From positions 1-64,000 of the forward strand of contig JAKUUM010000007.1 in NCBI GenBank assembly GCA_022447065.1: a stretch of DNA of 64,000 nucleotides, written 5' to 3'. The notes beneath the pieces were generated by a model that ran no database searches, had not been told where the DNA came from, and saw only the letters and a list, made by a program, of their open reading frames with translations. The stretch is from SAR86 cluster bacterium. Its GTDB lineage: Bacteria; Pseudomonadota; Gammaproteobacteria; Magnimaribacterales; Magnimaribacteraceae. This document shows positions 7,902-16,376 of the stretch, one piece after another; the first letter of the stretch is position 1, and each line of letters begins with the position of its first letter. Position numbers and translations under genes: made by a program.

Positions 7902-9023
7902 ATGTCTAAGAGGGACTATTACGATATATTAGGAGTTAATCGTAATGCCCAGGGAGACGAGTTAAAGAAGGCTTATCGTAAATTGGCAATGAAATATCAT
8001 CCGGACAGAAATCCTGATGACACTTCTGCCTCTGAAAAGTTTAAAGAAGTCACCGAAGCTTATGAAATTTTATCTGACCCCTCCAAAAGAACAGCCTATA
8101 ACCAATTTGGTCACCGAGGAGTAGAGTCCTCTGGTTTTGGGAGCGATAGATCTGCTACAGATGCATTCAATGATGTTTTTGGAGATATTTTTGGAGATAT
8201 TTTTGGTGGAGGTGATCCCTTTTCCAGACAGAGGAGATCTAATCGAGGTTCTGATCTAGAATTTTCTTTAATAGTAGACTTGGAGAATGCTGTAAAGGGA
8301 ACTACAGAAAAAATACGTATTCCAACTTTAGCTACCTGCGGTGACTGTAGTGGATCTGGAGCGGAGCCAGGAACTCAACCCTCTTCTTGTCCTTCTTGTA
8401 ACGGAGCTGGACAAGTAAGAATGCAACAGGGTTTCTTTTCAATCTCTCAGACTTGCAGGCAGTGTGGAGGTTCAGGCAAAGTTATAACAAATCCTTGTAG
8501 GAAATGTCGTGGTAATGGCAGGGTGGAAAAAACTAAAACGCTCTCAGTAAAAATCCCTGCAGGAGTAGATACAGGAGACAGAATTAGACTTTCTGGTGAA
8601 GGTGAGGTAGGTCCAAGTGGTGGGCCCAGTGGCGATTTGTATGTTCAAATAAGAGTTCCTTCCCATGAAGTATTTGAGAGGGATGGCCAACATTTATACT
8701 GCGAGGCCCCAATCAGCTATGTGGATGCAGCACTAGGGTCAGAAATAGAGATCCCTACTCTGGATGGAAAAGTAAAAATAAAGATTCCAGAGGGAACTCA
8801 AACTGGAAAGCTATTTAGACTAAAGGGCAAGGGAGTAAAGAAAATAAGAAGTTCAGCAGTAGGAGATCTTATGTGTAGAGTGATAGTAGAAACCCCTCAA
8901 AAACTTGATTCTAAGCAGAAAAATTTATTAAGAGAATTAGGATCTTCCTTAAAAGACAAGAAAAATACACCTATGAGTTCGGCTTGGTTTAGTAAAGTTA
9001 AATCATTTTTTGATAATAAATAA
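7902..9023 (+). CDS. dnaJ: Co-chaperone DnaJ (Hsp40, class A)
   Basis: 373 residues. The J domain carries the HPD tripeptide at residues 33-35, needed to stimulate the DnaK ATPase. A Gly/Phe region follows, containing the duplicated unit [10 protein letters not shown]. Four zinc-binding CxxCxGxG repeats ([32 protein letters not shown]) lie at about residues 144-207, then the two C-terminal substrate domains. It begins 38 bases after dnaK with no promoter or strong ribosome-binding site seen, so it is read from the dnaK transcript. Confidence 0.98.
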   Translation: MSKRDYYDILGVNRNAQGDELKKAYRKLAMKYHPDRNPDDTSASEKFKEVTEAYEILSDPSKRTAYNQFGHRGVESSGFGSDRSATDAFNDVFGDIFGDIFGGGDPFSRQRRSNRGSDLEFSLIVDLENAVKGTTEKIRIPTLATCGDCSGSGAEPGTQPSSCPSCNGAGQVRMQQGFFSISQTCRQCGGSGKVITNPCRKCRGNGRVEKTKTLSVKIPAGVDTGDRIRLSGEGEVGPSGGPSGDLYVQIRVPSHEVFERDGQHLYCEAPISYVDAALGSEIEIPTLDGKVKIKIPEGTQTGKLFRLKGKGVKKIRSSAVGDLMCRVIVETPQKLDSKQKNLLRELGSSLKDKKNTPMSSAWFSKVKSFFDNK

Positions 9024-9030
9024 TATTGAA

Positions 9031-9771
9031 ATGCTAAAAATTGCAATATCTGGTTCCTCGGGACGTATGGGAAAAGCCCTTATCAAAGCAGTTAATGAAA
9101 ACGATAACTTTGTTCTATTAGCAGGAGCAACAAGAGAAGATAATAAACAAGTTGGAAAAGATTTAGGAGAAATAGCTGAAATAGGTCAAGTAGGTGCTCT
9201 TTTGTATTCAACCTTCGATAAATTTACCAATGCTGACGTAATCATAGACTTCTCAGAGCCAATCTTTAGCTTGAAAGCTATTGAATATTCAAAAAATAAC
9301 AAAATTCCTATAGTTTTAGGAACCACCGGTTACAAAGAGGATGATTTAAGCTTTATTAAGGAAGCGGCTGGGATTATTCCTATAATTAAAGCTCCAAATA
9401 CCAGTATAGGTATTGCCTTTTTAAGAAAGATTATAAATCTAACTTCAGATTCTCTTTCTTCTTTCGATAAGGTGGAAATTTTTGAGAAGCATCATAAAGA
9501 TAAAAAAGACTCTCCTTCTGGAACAGCAATAGATCTAGCTGAATTCTTATCAAAGAGAACAAAAAGCAAAGAATCTGTTCCTATAGTAAGTGAACGAAGT
9601 GGGAATGATGTTGGAGAGCATAAAATAATTCTTTCTAGAAAACACGAACAAGTTGAGTTGAGCCACATTGCTAAGGATCGCTCTATTTATGCAGAAGGTG
9701 CACTTGTTGCTGCTCAATGGCTTAAATCAATGCCTAAAGGTCTTTACAGTATGTCAGATATTTATTCTTGA
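9031..9771 (+). CDS. dapB: 4-hydroxy-tetrahydrodipicolinate reductase DapB
   Basis: The NAD(P)H-dependent reductase step of lysine/diaminopimelate synthesis, shared with DapD and DapE encoded elsewhere in the window. 246 residues from the ATG at 9031, starting MLKIAISGSSGRMGKALIKA with the Rossmann Gly-rich loop. A frame opening at 9010 overlaps dnaJ and adds non-conserved residues. EKHHKDKKDSPSGTA near residue 150 carries the catalytic His and Lys and the substrate-binding loop. The dnaJ-dapB order is the pseudomonad one. Normally carA would follow, but here rpsB does. Confidence 0.96.
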   Translation: MLKIAISGSSGRMGKALIKAVNENDNFVLLAGATREDNKQVGKDLGEIAEIGQVGALLYSTFDKFTNADVIIDFSEPIFSLKAIEYSKNNKIPIVLGTTGYKEDDLSFIKEAAGIIPIIKAPNTSIGIAFLRKIINLTSDSLSSFDKVEIFEKHHKDKKDSPSGTAIDLAEFLSKRTKSKESVPIVSERSGNDVGEHKIILSRKHEQVELSHIAKDRSIYAEGALVAAQWLKSMPKGLYSMSDIYS

Positions 9772-9784
9772 ATTCAAAGAATTG

Positions 9785-9793
9785 TGGTATAAA
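9785..9793 (+). promoter_or_regulatory. Candidate extended -10 promoter for rpsB-tsf
   Basis: TGGTATAAA fits the extended -10 form TGnTATAAT; the -35 region at the usual spacing (TTCTTG) is poor, as allowed for extended -10 promoters. It sits just after the dapB stop and would give an rpsB leader of roughly 160 bases. Confidence 0.45.
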
Positions 9794-9861
9794 CGCACAC
9801 CTTTTTAGAAATAGTTTGATTATTTTCTATTAAGAACGACACACGTGTAATTAGTCTACTT

Positions 9862-9957
9862 CTTGGGTGCTTTAAGGTTGCTCATCTTTAGTTAAGAGTA
9901 GTAAACACGGAGGAATAACCCAAGCGATTGATGATCGCTTATGAATTAGGAGAGCAA
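9862..9957 (+). promoter_or_regulatory. Candidate rpsB (S2) autoregulatory mRNA leader
   Basis: The 186-base dapB-rpsB spacer has clear RNA structure. CTTGGGT (9862-9868) can pair with ACCCAAG (9918-9924). A perfect 7-bp hairpin AAGCGAT/ATCGCTT (9922-9928 with 9934-9940, loop TGATG) uses the overlapping bases, so the two pairings compete. A Shine-Dalgarno-like GGAGGAAT lies between the arms at 9909-9916, and the real one (AGGAG) at 9948-9952 follows the hairpin. E. coli rpsB is autoregulated through its leader and an RNA family (t44) is annotated there. Equivalence here is inferred from position and fold. Confidence 0.5.
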
Positions 9958-10812
9958 ATGGCTCAAATATCTATAGAAGATATGCTTCAAGCAGGTGTCC
10001 ACTTTGGACACCAAACAAAGTATTGGAATCCAAAAATGGACCCTTATATTTTTGGAGTTCGCAGTAAAATACATATTATCGATCTTCAACATACAGTTGA
10101 GCTTTTAAAACCTGCTTTGGTTTTTATAAAATCAGTAGCACAAAAAAATAACAAGATCCTTTTTGTTGCAACCAAACGTTCAGCTTCTAATGTTCTAAAG
10201 GAAGAGGCAGAAAGGTGTGGAATGCCTTATGTAAATGAAAGGTGGCTCGGTGGCATGCTTACTAATTACAAGACCATAAGATCTTCTATCAATAGACTTG
10301 AAAATCTTTTGAGACAAAAAGAAGATGGTACTTTTTCTAAATTAACTAAGAAAGAAGGTCTAAAGTTACAAAGAGAGATAAACAAGCTTCAAAAATCTAT
10401 TGGGGGAGTTAGGGAAATGGGTGGTCTACCTGACGCTCTTTTTGTAATAGATGTAAAAAGAGAAGCTATAGCTATATCTGAAGCAAGTAAAATGGGCATA
10501 CCTATAGTAGGAATAGTTGATACTAATAGCAGTCCTGAAGGAATCGACTATTTAGTTCCTGGAAATGATGATGCTATAAGGTCTATTACTTTATTTGCCA
10601 GAGCTGTTTCTGATGCTTGCTTAGAAGGTTTAGAACTTGCGACCGGTCTAAAACCAACAGTAGAAAGTAAGGGACCCACAATTATTAAGAAAGAAGAAAA
10701 AGGAGATACCCCTGAGAAGAATACCTCACCTGAAGAAACTACAGAAGAAAAGAAAGAGGAGTCTCCCGAAAAGGAAGATAAAAAAACTAAAGAGATGAAG
10801 AGCTCTAAGTAA
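9958..10812 (+). CDS. rpsB: 30S ribosomal protein S2
   Basis: The start is the ATG at 9958, seven bases... after AGGAG at 9948-9952; the frame also reads from 9928, but that ATG lies inside the leader hairpin. The protein begins [20 protein letters not shown] and shows all S2 landmarks ([45 protein letters not shown]). It is 284 residues against about 241 in E. coli. The excess is a C-terminal tail of about 45 residues made almost only of Glu, Lys, Ser, Thr and Pro, which should be disordered. It is followed after 15 bases by tsf, as usual. Confidence 0.97.
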   Translation: MAQISIEDMLQAGVHFGHQTKYWNPKMDPYIFGVRSKIHIIDLQHTVELLKPALVFIKSVAQKNNKILFVATKRSASNVLKEEAERCGMPYVNERWLGGMLTNYKTIRSSINRLENLLRQKEDGTFSKLTKKEGLKLQREINKLQKSIGGVREMGGLPDALFVIDVKREAIAISEASKMGIPIVGIVDTNSSPEGIDYLVPGNDDAIRSITLFARAVSDACLEGLELATGLKPTVESKGPTIIKKEEKGDTPEKNTSPEETTEEKKEESPEKEDKKTKEMKSSK

Positions 10813-10827
10813 CCTAAGGAGAAACAA

Positions 10828-11691
10828 ATGTCAGATATATCAGCCTCTCTTGTTAAAGAACTTAGAGAAAAAACTGGAATAGGAATAATGGACTGTAAGC
10901 GGGCTTTAGTAGAGACAAAGGGAGACATTACTTTGGCAATAGAAGGGTTAAGAAAATCCAGTGGCGTTAAGGCAAGTAAGAAAGCAGGAAGATCTACGGC
11001 TGAAGGGATAATTGCAACATGTTCTGATGGGTCTAAGGGTTTCATGGTAGAAATAAATTGTGAAACCGACTTCGTAACGAAAGATGAATTATTTATTGAA
11101 TTTACTGAAGATGTAATAGCTGCTCTTTCTTCTGGAAATTATAGGAATGTAGATGATTTAATGAAAGGAGATTTAGAAGATAAAAGAGAAAAACTAGTTC
11201 AAAAGTTAGGAGAAAATATAGTAGTAAGAAGAATTTCAAAGAACTATGATTCTTATGATAATTTAGGTTTGTACTTGCATTCAAACAAGAAGATAGCCTG
11301 TTTGGTTCATCTAGAAGGAGGAGACTCTGAAATTGCTAAAGACATAGCCATGCATGTTGCTGCTACTGACCCTCTAGCTATTTCTTCTAATGATATTCCA
11401 AAAGAGATTATAGACAAAGAAAAAGAGATATTTGAAGCAAATTCAGCCGAGACTGGTAAGCCTCAAGATATCATCAATAAAATGGTAGAGGGGAAGCTAA
11501 AGAAATATTTTGCAGAGGTGAGTTTGAATGATCAAGATTTTGTTAAAGAGTCAGGAATAAAAATAAGAACTCTATTGAAAAAGAATAAAGCAAAAGTGCT
11601 TGCCTTTGAAAGGTTTGAAGTAGGTGAGGGTGTAGAAATTGAAGAAACTGATTTCGTTACAGAAGTGATGTCACAAATAAAAAATATCTAG
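10828..11691 (+). CDS. tsf: Elongation factor Ts
   Basis: The GDP/GTP exchange factor for EF-Tu. 287 residues with an AAGGAG ribosome-binding site. The N-terminal UBA-like domain and signature LVKELREKTGIGIMDCKRAL are at residues 8-27, then the core with FMVEINCETDFVTKDELF near residue 72 and HVAATDPLAIS near 173, and the C-terminal module after residue 220. It forms an operon with rpsB. The next gene is frr only four bases later; pyrH, which normally separates the two, is missing. Confidence 0.98.
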   Translation: MSDISASLVKELREKTGIGIMDCKRALVETKGDITLAIEGLRKSSGVKASKKAGRSTAEGIIATCSDGSKGFMVEINCETDFVTKDELFIEFTEDVIAALSSGNYRNVDDLMKGDLEDKREKLVQKLGENIVVRRISKNYDSYDNLGLYLHSNKKIACLVHLEGGDSEIAKDIAMHVAATDPLAISSNDIPKEIIDKEKEIFEANSAETGKPQDIINKMVEGKLKKYFAEVSLNDQDFVKESGIKIRTLLKKNKAKVLAFERFEVGEGVEIEETDFVTEVMSQIKNI

Positions 11692-11695
11692 GTTC

Positions 11696-12253
11696 ATGCT
11701 TAAGGAAATAATAGAAGATACTAAGAAAGGAATGGAAAAGAGCCTTAACTCTCTTGATATGACTTTTAAAAGCATAAGAACTGGAAGAGCTAGTCCCGCA
11801 TTATTAGAGGATATTAAGGTAGATTACTACCAAACCCTCACGCCTCTAAACCAATTAGCAAGCATATCTGTAGAAGACGCTAAAACCTTAGCAATTGTGC
11901 CCTGGGAAAAGTCAGTTGTCCAAGATATAGAAAAAGCAATAATGGAATCTGAGTTAGGACTTAGCCCTGCCACATCAGGAAATACAGTTAGAGTTATTCT
12001 TCCTGATTTAACTGAAGAAACACGAAAAGAATTTATTAAGAAAGCTCGATCAGAAGCTGAGATTGCTAAGGTTTCTATAAGAAGTGTTAGAAGAGCTGGG
12101 AATTCTCAGTTGAAAGAGTTTCTTAAGGAGAAAGAAATTTCTGAAGATGAAGAGAGACAAGGCGAAGAAGAGATTCAAAAATTAACTGACTTTTTTGTAA
12201 CTAAAACTGACGAAGCTTTAACAATCAAGGAAAGGGATCTGCTCGATTTCTAG
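11696..12253 (+). CDS. frr: Ribosome recycling factor
   Basis: 185 residues, the standard length. RRF splits post-termination ribosomes with EF-G. The typical segments are present: MEKSLNSLDMTFKSIRTGRA, SPALL near residue 35, LAIVPWEKSVVQDIEKAI near 65, SPATSGNTVRVILPDLTEE near 95, and the closing helix with LTDFFVTKTDEAL. It begins four bases after tsf with no obvious ribosome-binding site, so translation may be coupled. pyrH is absent from the junction. Confidence 0.98.
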   Translation: MLKEIIEDTKKGMEKSLNSLDMTFKSIRTGRASPALLEDIKVDYYQTLTPLNQLASISVEDAKTLAIVPWEKSVVQDIEKAIMESELGLSPATSGNTVRVILPDLTEETRKEFIKKARSEAEIAKVSIRSVRRAGNSQLKEFLKEKEISEDEERQGEEEIQKLTDFFVTKTDEALTIKERDLLDF

Positions 12254-12270
12254 TTTTTTGTCTAGTATCC

Positions 12271-12999
12271 ATGCAACAAAAAAATAATAGTGATTCATTA
12301 CCTTCTCATGTGGCCATCATTATGGATGGAAACAATAGATGGGCTAAAGCTCGTAACTTACCAGGAGTATCTGGACATCAACAAGGAGTTGTAAGAGCCA
12401 GAGAGGCTGTCGAGTTTGCCGTCGAAAAAAACCTTGAAACTTTAACTCTTTTCGCATTCAGTAGCGAAAATTGGGGACGCTCAGATGAAGAGATCAGTTT
12501 AATAATGAAACTACTTGCTCAAGCGCTAGAAGAACAAATACCAAGACTAATTGAAAATAAAGTTCAGCTTTCTTTCATTGGTGACTTACTTAAATTTGAT
12601 GTCGATTTACAAAAAAGAATGAAAAAAGCGGAACGACTAACTCTGTGTCAGGATGAAAAAAAACTTGATTTGGTTATAGCTGCAAGTTATGGGGGTAGAT
12701 GGGACATCGTTCAGGCAATAGAAAAGATAAAAGGGATAAAGGAAGAAGTTGAAATCAATGAAGAATTGGTTAGTTCTCTGACTTCTCTTGCTCCCTTTTC
12801 TGATCCTGATCTTTGTATTCGAACAGGTGGAGAATACAGAGTTAGTAATTTTTTATTATGGCACTTAGCTTATTCTGAACTATATTTCAGCGAGTTGTTT
12901 TGGCCAGATTTTGATAGTAACCAGTTTGAGCTAGCTTTAGACGAATATTCAAGACGTCAAAGGCGCTTCGGGGATCAGTCTAATTTTAGTGCTACTTGA
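12271..12999 (+). CDS. uppS: Undecaprenyl diphosphate synthase (cis-prenyltransferase)
   Basis: Makes the C55 lipid carrier precursor for peptidoglycan and LPS from farnesyl diphosphate and IPP. 242 residues. The catalytic Asp is D19 in IIMDGNNRWA, followed by the HQQG loop, the FSSENWGR motif near residue 70, and the C-terminal IRTGGEYRVSNFLLW and YSELYF with the IPP-binding Arg residues. It precedes cdsA with a near overlap, in the conserved frr-uppS-cdsA-dxr order. Confidence 0.98.
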   Translation: MQQKNNSDSLPSHVAIIMDGNNRWAKARNLPGVSGHQQGVVRAREAVEFAVEKNLETLTLFAFSSENWGRSDEEISLIMKLLAQALEEQIPRLIENKVQLSFIGDLLKFDVDLQKRMKKAERLTLCQDEKKLDLVIAASYGGRWDIVQAIEKIKGIKEEVEINEELVSSLTSLAPFSDPDLCIRTGGEYRVSNFLLWHLAYSELYFSELFWPDFDSNQFELALDEYSRRQRRFGDQSNFSAT

Positions 13000-13001
13000 T
13001 A

Positions 13002-13832
13002 ATGGATAAAACCAGATTTCTGAGCGGTATAACAATGGCATTTGTTATTGTTTTATCTTTTTTGTTTCTTCCACTAAAAATACTTACCCCTCTTATAAGT
13101 ATTGTTATTAGTTTGTCAGCCTGGGAGTTTTTCAAATTAAGGTTCTCTTCAGAAATATCCGTGGTAATAAGTTTGATCTTATTTTTTTCTCTTATCTATT
13201 TAAGTTTTGGCACAGGTTTCAAATTGACTATTATTTCTGCTGGCCTTCTAGTATGGCTAATATTTGGATCTCTTATCTTAGGATTTCCTCATAATAAGAA
13301 TATTCTACAGAATAAATACTTTTGGTTAATATCTGGCTTGTTCATTCACATTCCTTTTTGGACGTCAATTTTTTTAATAGCCAATTTTCAAGGAACTTTT
13401 TTAGAGCATTTAGGCTTAGGGCTATCTCCAAGATCTACACTCGTCTTCATGATCAGCTTGAGTGCTTTGATGGATACATTAGCTTATTTTGGAGGCAAAA
13501 GCTTTGGCAGGAAAAAGTTTCTTTCCAACATCAGCCCAAATAAAACTTTGGAAGGATTTCTGATTGCATTATTAGGGACTCCACTATTAGTTATGCCTTT
13601 TTTGGCTTTCTTCTATGAATACGATTTTATTAGGTTATTAATATTTGTATTGTTAGTTTCAATCTTTGCAGCTCTCGGAGATGCAACAGCTAGTCTTTTT
13701 AAAAGGGTAGCAGGTGTTAAGGATTCATCTAATCTTCTGCCCGGTCACGGAGGAATTCTAGATAGAATAGATAGCCATTTAGCAGCTGCCCCTTGTTTTG
13801 TCATACTGGCTTATTTGATGAAAAGTACTTAA
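13002..13832 (+). CDS. cdsA: Phosphatidate cytidylyltransferase
   Basis: An integral inner-membrane enzyme making CDP-diacylglycerol from phosphatidic acid and CTP. 276 residues from the ATG at 13002; a TTG two codons earlier overlaps the uppS stop. It has about eight hydrophobic segments, and the family signature lies near the C-terminus (GDATASLFKRVAGVKDSSN, then LPGHGGILDRIDS at about residues 225-255), carrying the metal-binding Asp residues. Its stop shares one base with the dxr ATG. Confidence 0.96.
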   Translation: MDKTRFLSGITMAFVIVLSFLFLPLKILTPLISIVISLSAWEFFKLRFSSEISVVISLILFFSLIYLSFGTGFKLTIISAGLLVWLIFGSLILGFPHNKNILQNKYFWLISGLFIHIPFWTSIFLIANFQGTFLEHLGLGLSPRSTLVFMISLSALMDTLAYFGGKSFGRKKFLSNISPNKTLEGFLIALLGTPLLVMPFLAFFYEYDFIRLLIFVLLVSIFAALGDATASLFKRVAGVKDSSNLLPGHGGILDRIDSHLAAAPCFVILAYLMKST

Positions 13833-15001
13833 TGAAAAAGATTGCCATTTTAGGATCAACTGGATCAATTGGAGTTTCAACTCTCGAAGTAATTGAAGCA
13901 AATCCAGGTTTTTGTTCAGTTAATTTATTAGCGGCAGAATCTAATACGAATTCAATATTTGAACAATGTCAAAAATTCCATCCTCAATATGCTTATCTAA
14001 AACAAGATTCTTCGGCTAAGGAACTTAAGGATAAGTTAAGTTCAAAGAAACTTAACACTTTAGTAGTTAATCAAGATGATTTTCTAAAAATAATTTCTGG
14101 ATCTGAAGTAGATGTTGTAGTTGCAGGAATTGTGGGAGTAGCAGGTTTAAAATCTGTTCATGCAGCTGTTTTAGCAGGAAAGAGGATATTGTTAGCCAAC
14201 AAAGAGTCTTATGTAGTTGCTGGCGAGCTGTTAAATAATTTAGCTGATCTTAATAAGGCTAAAATTTTTCCTATAGACAGTGAACATAGTGCTATCCATC
14301 AATGTTTAGAAGGTAAAAAGGAAACTAATGATGATATTAAAAGACTTGTTCTGACTGGGTCAGGAGGTCCTTTTTTAAATAAGGACATAAAAGATTTTGT
14401 TTACATAACACCCGAAGAGGCTATCAATCATCCGGTTTGGTCTATGGGAAGAAAAATATCTGTGGATTCTGCAACAATGATGAATAAAGGGTTGGAAGTG
14501 ATTGAGGCAAAATGGTTGTTCAAACTTGATCATAGAAAAATAGACATCTTGGTTCATCCAGAAGGAATAGTTCATTCTCTAGTAGAGTTTCAAGACGCCT
14601 CAGTAATTGCTCAAATGTCTGTCCCTGATATGAAGATTCCGATAGCTTACGGCTTGGGTTTTCCAAAGAGAATTAAATCTGGTGCAAGTAGTCTTCGACT
14701 AGATGAAATAGGCCAGTTAAATTTTTCTCGACCTGATTTAAAAAAATTTCCTAGCATTAACATTGCAAGAGAAGCTCTAATTTCAGGGGGAACAGCCTCC
14801 ACACTATTAAACGCAGCTAATGAAGAAGCGGTTGGAGCCTTTCTAAACAATAAAATTAGCTTTATACAAATACCAGAAATTATTTCTTTTGTAATGGATA
14901 CAATTCCAATAAAAACTGTCAAAACATTAGAGAGCATCTTTGAAGCTGATGCTTTGGGAAGAGAATCGGCCTTAAATCGTATGCATCAATTAAATAATTA
15001 A
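13832..15001 (+). CDS. dxr: 1-deoxy-D-xylulose 5-phosphate reductoisomerase
   Basis: The second step of the MEP isoprenoid pathway, feeding UppS. 389 residues from the ATG at 13832, which overlaps the cdsA stop by one base and starts MKKIAILGSTGSIGVSTLEV with the NADPH-binding Gly-rich loop. The frame is open from 13793, but that part is cdsA coding. ANKESYVVAG near residue 125, the metal-site PIDSEHSAIHQCL near 149 and the flexible-loop segment NHPVWSMGRKISVDSATMMN near 205 are intact. Confidence 0.98.
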   Translation: MKKIAILGSTGSIGVSTLEVIEANPGFCSVNLLAAESNTNSIFEQCQKFHPQYAYLKQDSSAKELKDKLSSKKLNTLVVNQDDFLKIISGSEVDVVVAGIVGVAGLKSVHAAVLAGKRILLANKESYVVAGELLNNLADLNKAKIFPIDSEHSAIHQCLEGKKETNDDIKRLVLTGSGGPFLNKDIKDFVYITPEEAINHPVWSMGRKISVDSATMMNKGLEVIEAKWLFKLDHRKIDILVHPEGIVHSLVEFQDASVIAQMSVPDMKIPIAYGLGFPKRIKSGASSLRLDEIGQLNFSRPDLKKFPSINIAREALISGGTASTLLNAANEEAVGAFLNNKISFIQIPEIISFVMDTIPIKTVKTLESIFEADALGRESALNRMHQLNN

Positions 15002-15002
15002 A

Positions 15003-16376
15003 ATGCTTAACTTTTTTATAATATTGATTTCTATCATCACTCTGATAATTATTGTTATTGGTGTTCATGAGTTGGGACATTTCTTGGCAGCCAGGAAGTT
15101 TGGTGTTCATGTAATTAGATTCAAGATAGGTTTCGGTAAAACTTTGTTAAGTAAATTTGATAAAAAAGGAACCGAATATTCTTTGGGTATCCTCCCTTTG
15201 GGAGGCTATGTTCAAATGCTAGGAGAAGAGAATCCTCTTCAGGGAACAGAAAGAGAAGAAGATTCTCAATCTAAACAAGTTTCTTATCCCGAAGTATCTT
15301 TAGGAGCCAGGGCAGTAATTACTGCGGCAGGTCCGATAGCTAATTTCTTGTTAGCAATTTTTATTTTCTTTCTAGTTTTTTTAGTTGGCACTAAAGAACT
15401 GGCTCCAGTTGTGGGATATGTTCACCAAGCAAGCTTAGCTGAACAGGTAGGCTTGGAGGTAGGGGATAGGATCTTATCTGTAGACAAAGAAGAAATTACT
15501 AGCTTAAGCGAACTCAATGACCTTCTTGTTTCCAGAATTGGAGAATCAGGCACAATACACATTAAATTTCTGAAAGAAAAGACGGGTCAAGAAAAAGCGG
15601 GTTCTGCCTACATACAAGATTGGTTAAATTCCGAACTAGATCAAAGCATTATTAGGAGCTTTGGTATAGAAAGATTCTCTACTGTAGAAGTATCAGAGGT
15701 GATCCCGGGGGGATCTGCTGAAAAGTCTGGGTTATTAAAAGGAGATAAAATTTTGGAGGTGGGCAAAACTTCTGTCCACAGCCTAACCCACTTCGTAGAT
15801 GTAATATCTCAAATGCCAGAAACAAGCACTCTTTTTCTTATAAAAAGGGATCAAAACAATTTTGTTCATCCGATAACAATTGGATTTGATTTAAATGATT
15901 TAGGAGTTAAAAGAGGGTTGATTGGAGTAGGAATAAAAGAAAACTATGATGAAATACCAGAGATTATAGTTTTTAGTAAAAAAGGTCCTTTTGAAGCCAT
16001 TTATCTTGCAACAGAAAAGACTTATAAAACTATTATTTTATTATTAGATTTCATTGGAAAGATGATCACAGGTTCAGTTTCCTCTGAAAATATAGGAGGT
16101 CCTATAGAGATAGGAAAAATAGCAGCTTTATCAGCTAAAGCAGGACTCTTACCTTTTATTTCCATGATTGCATTAATTAGCATTAACCTTGGCTTGATTA
16201 ATTTACTACCTATTCCTATTCTGGATGGAGGCCAATTAGTACTAATTGCTATTGAAAAAATAAAAGGTTCTCCACCTTCGCAAGTTTTTATTGAATACAC
16301 CTATAGAATAGGATTGTTACTTGTTATTAGCCTTATGTTATTTGCAGTTTTTAATGATATTTCAAGGATGGTTTAA
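15003..16376 (+). CDS. rseP: Site-2 zinc metalloprotease RseP
   Basis: An intramembrane protease that cleaves anti-sigma factor RseA and signal-peptide remnants. 457 residues. The zinc motif HELGH is at residues 22-26 in the first membrane helix. Two periplasmic PDZ domains lie at about 125-205 and 220-300 (GLEVGDRIL; GLLKGDKIL). The third zinc ligand is in NLLPIPILDGGQL near residue 405, followed by a final membrane segment. It is one base from dxr, and its stop overlaps the bamA start, linking envelope-stress sensing to barrel assembly. Confidence 0.97.
   Translation: MLNFFIILISIITLIIIVIGVHELGHFLAARKFGVHVIRFKIGFGKTLLSKFDKKGTEYSLGILPLGGYVQMLGEENPLQGTEREEDSQSKQVSYPEVSLGARAVITAAGPIANFLLAIFIFFLVFLVGTKELAPVVGYVHQASLAEQVGLEVGDRILSVDKEEITSLSELNDLLVSRIGESGTIHIKFLKEKTGQEKAGSAYIQDWLNSELDQSIIRSFGIERFSTVEVSEVIPGGSAEKSGLLKGDKILEVGKTSVHSLTHFVDVISQMPETSTLFLIKRDQNNFVHPITIGFDLNDLGVKRGLIGVGIKENYDEIPEIIVFSKKGPFEAIYLATEKTYKTIILLLDFIGKMITGSVSSENIGGPIEIGKIAALSAKAGLLPFISMIALISINLGLINLLPIPILDGGQLVLIAIEKIKGSPPSQVFIEYTYRIGLLLVISLMLFAVFNDISRMV

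Noticed and set aside
9928-9957. Upstream in-frame ATG codons for rpsB
   Set aside because: They lie in the leader hairpin, add non-conserved residues and lack a ribosome-binding site; the ATG at 9958 has AGGAG and the conserved MAQIS start.
10548-11045. 165-codon minus-strand frame across rpsB-tsf
   Set aside because: It is antisense to two highly conserved genes, and its composition mirrors their Lys/Glu-rich codons.
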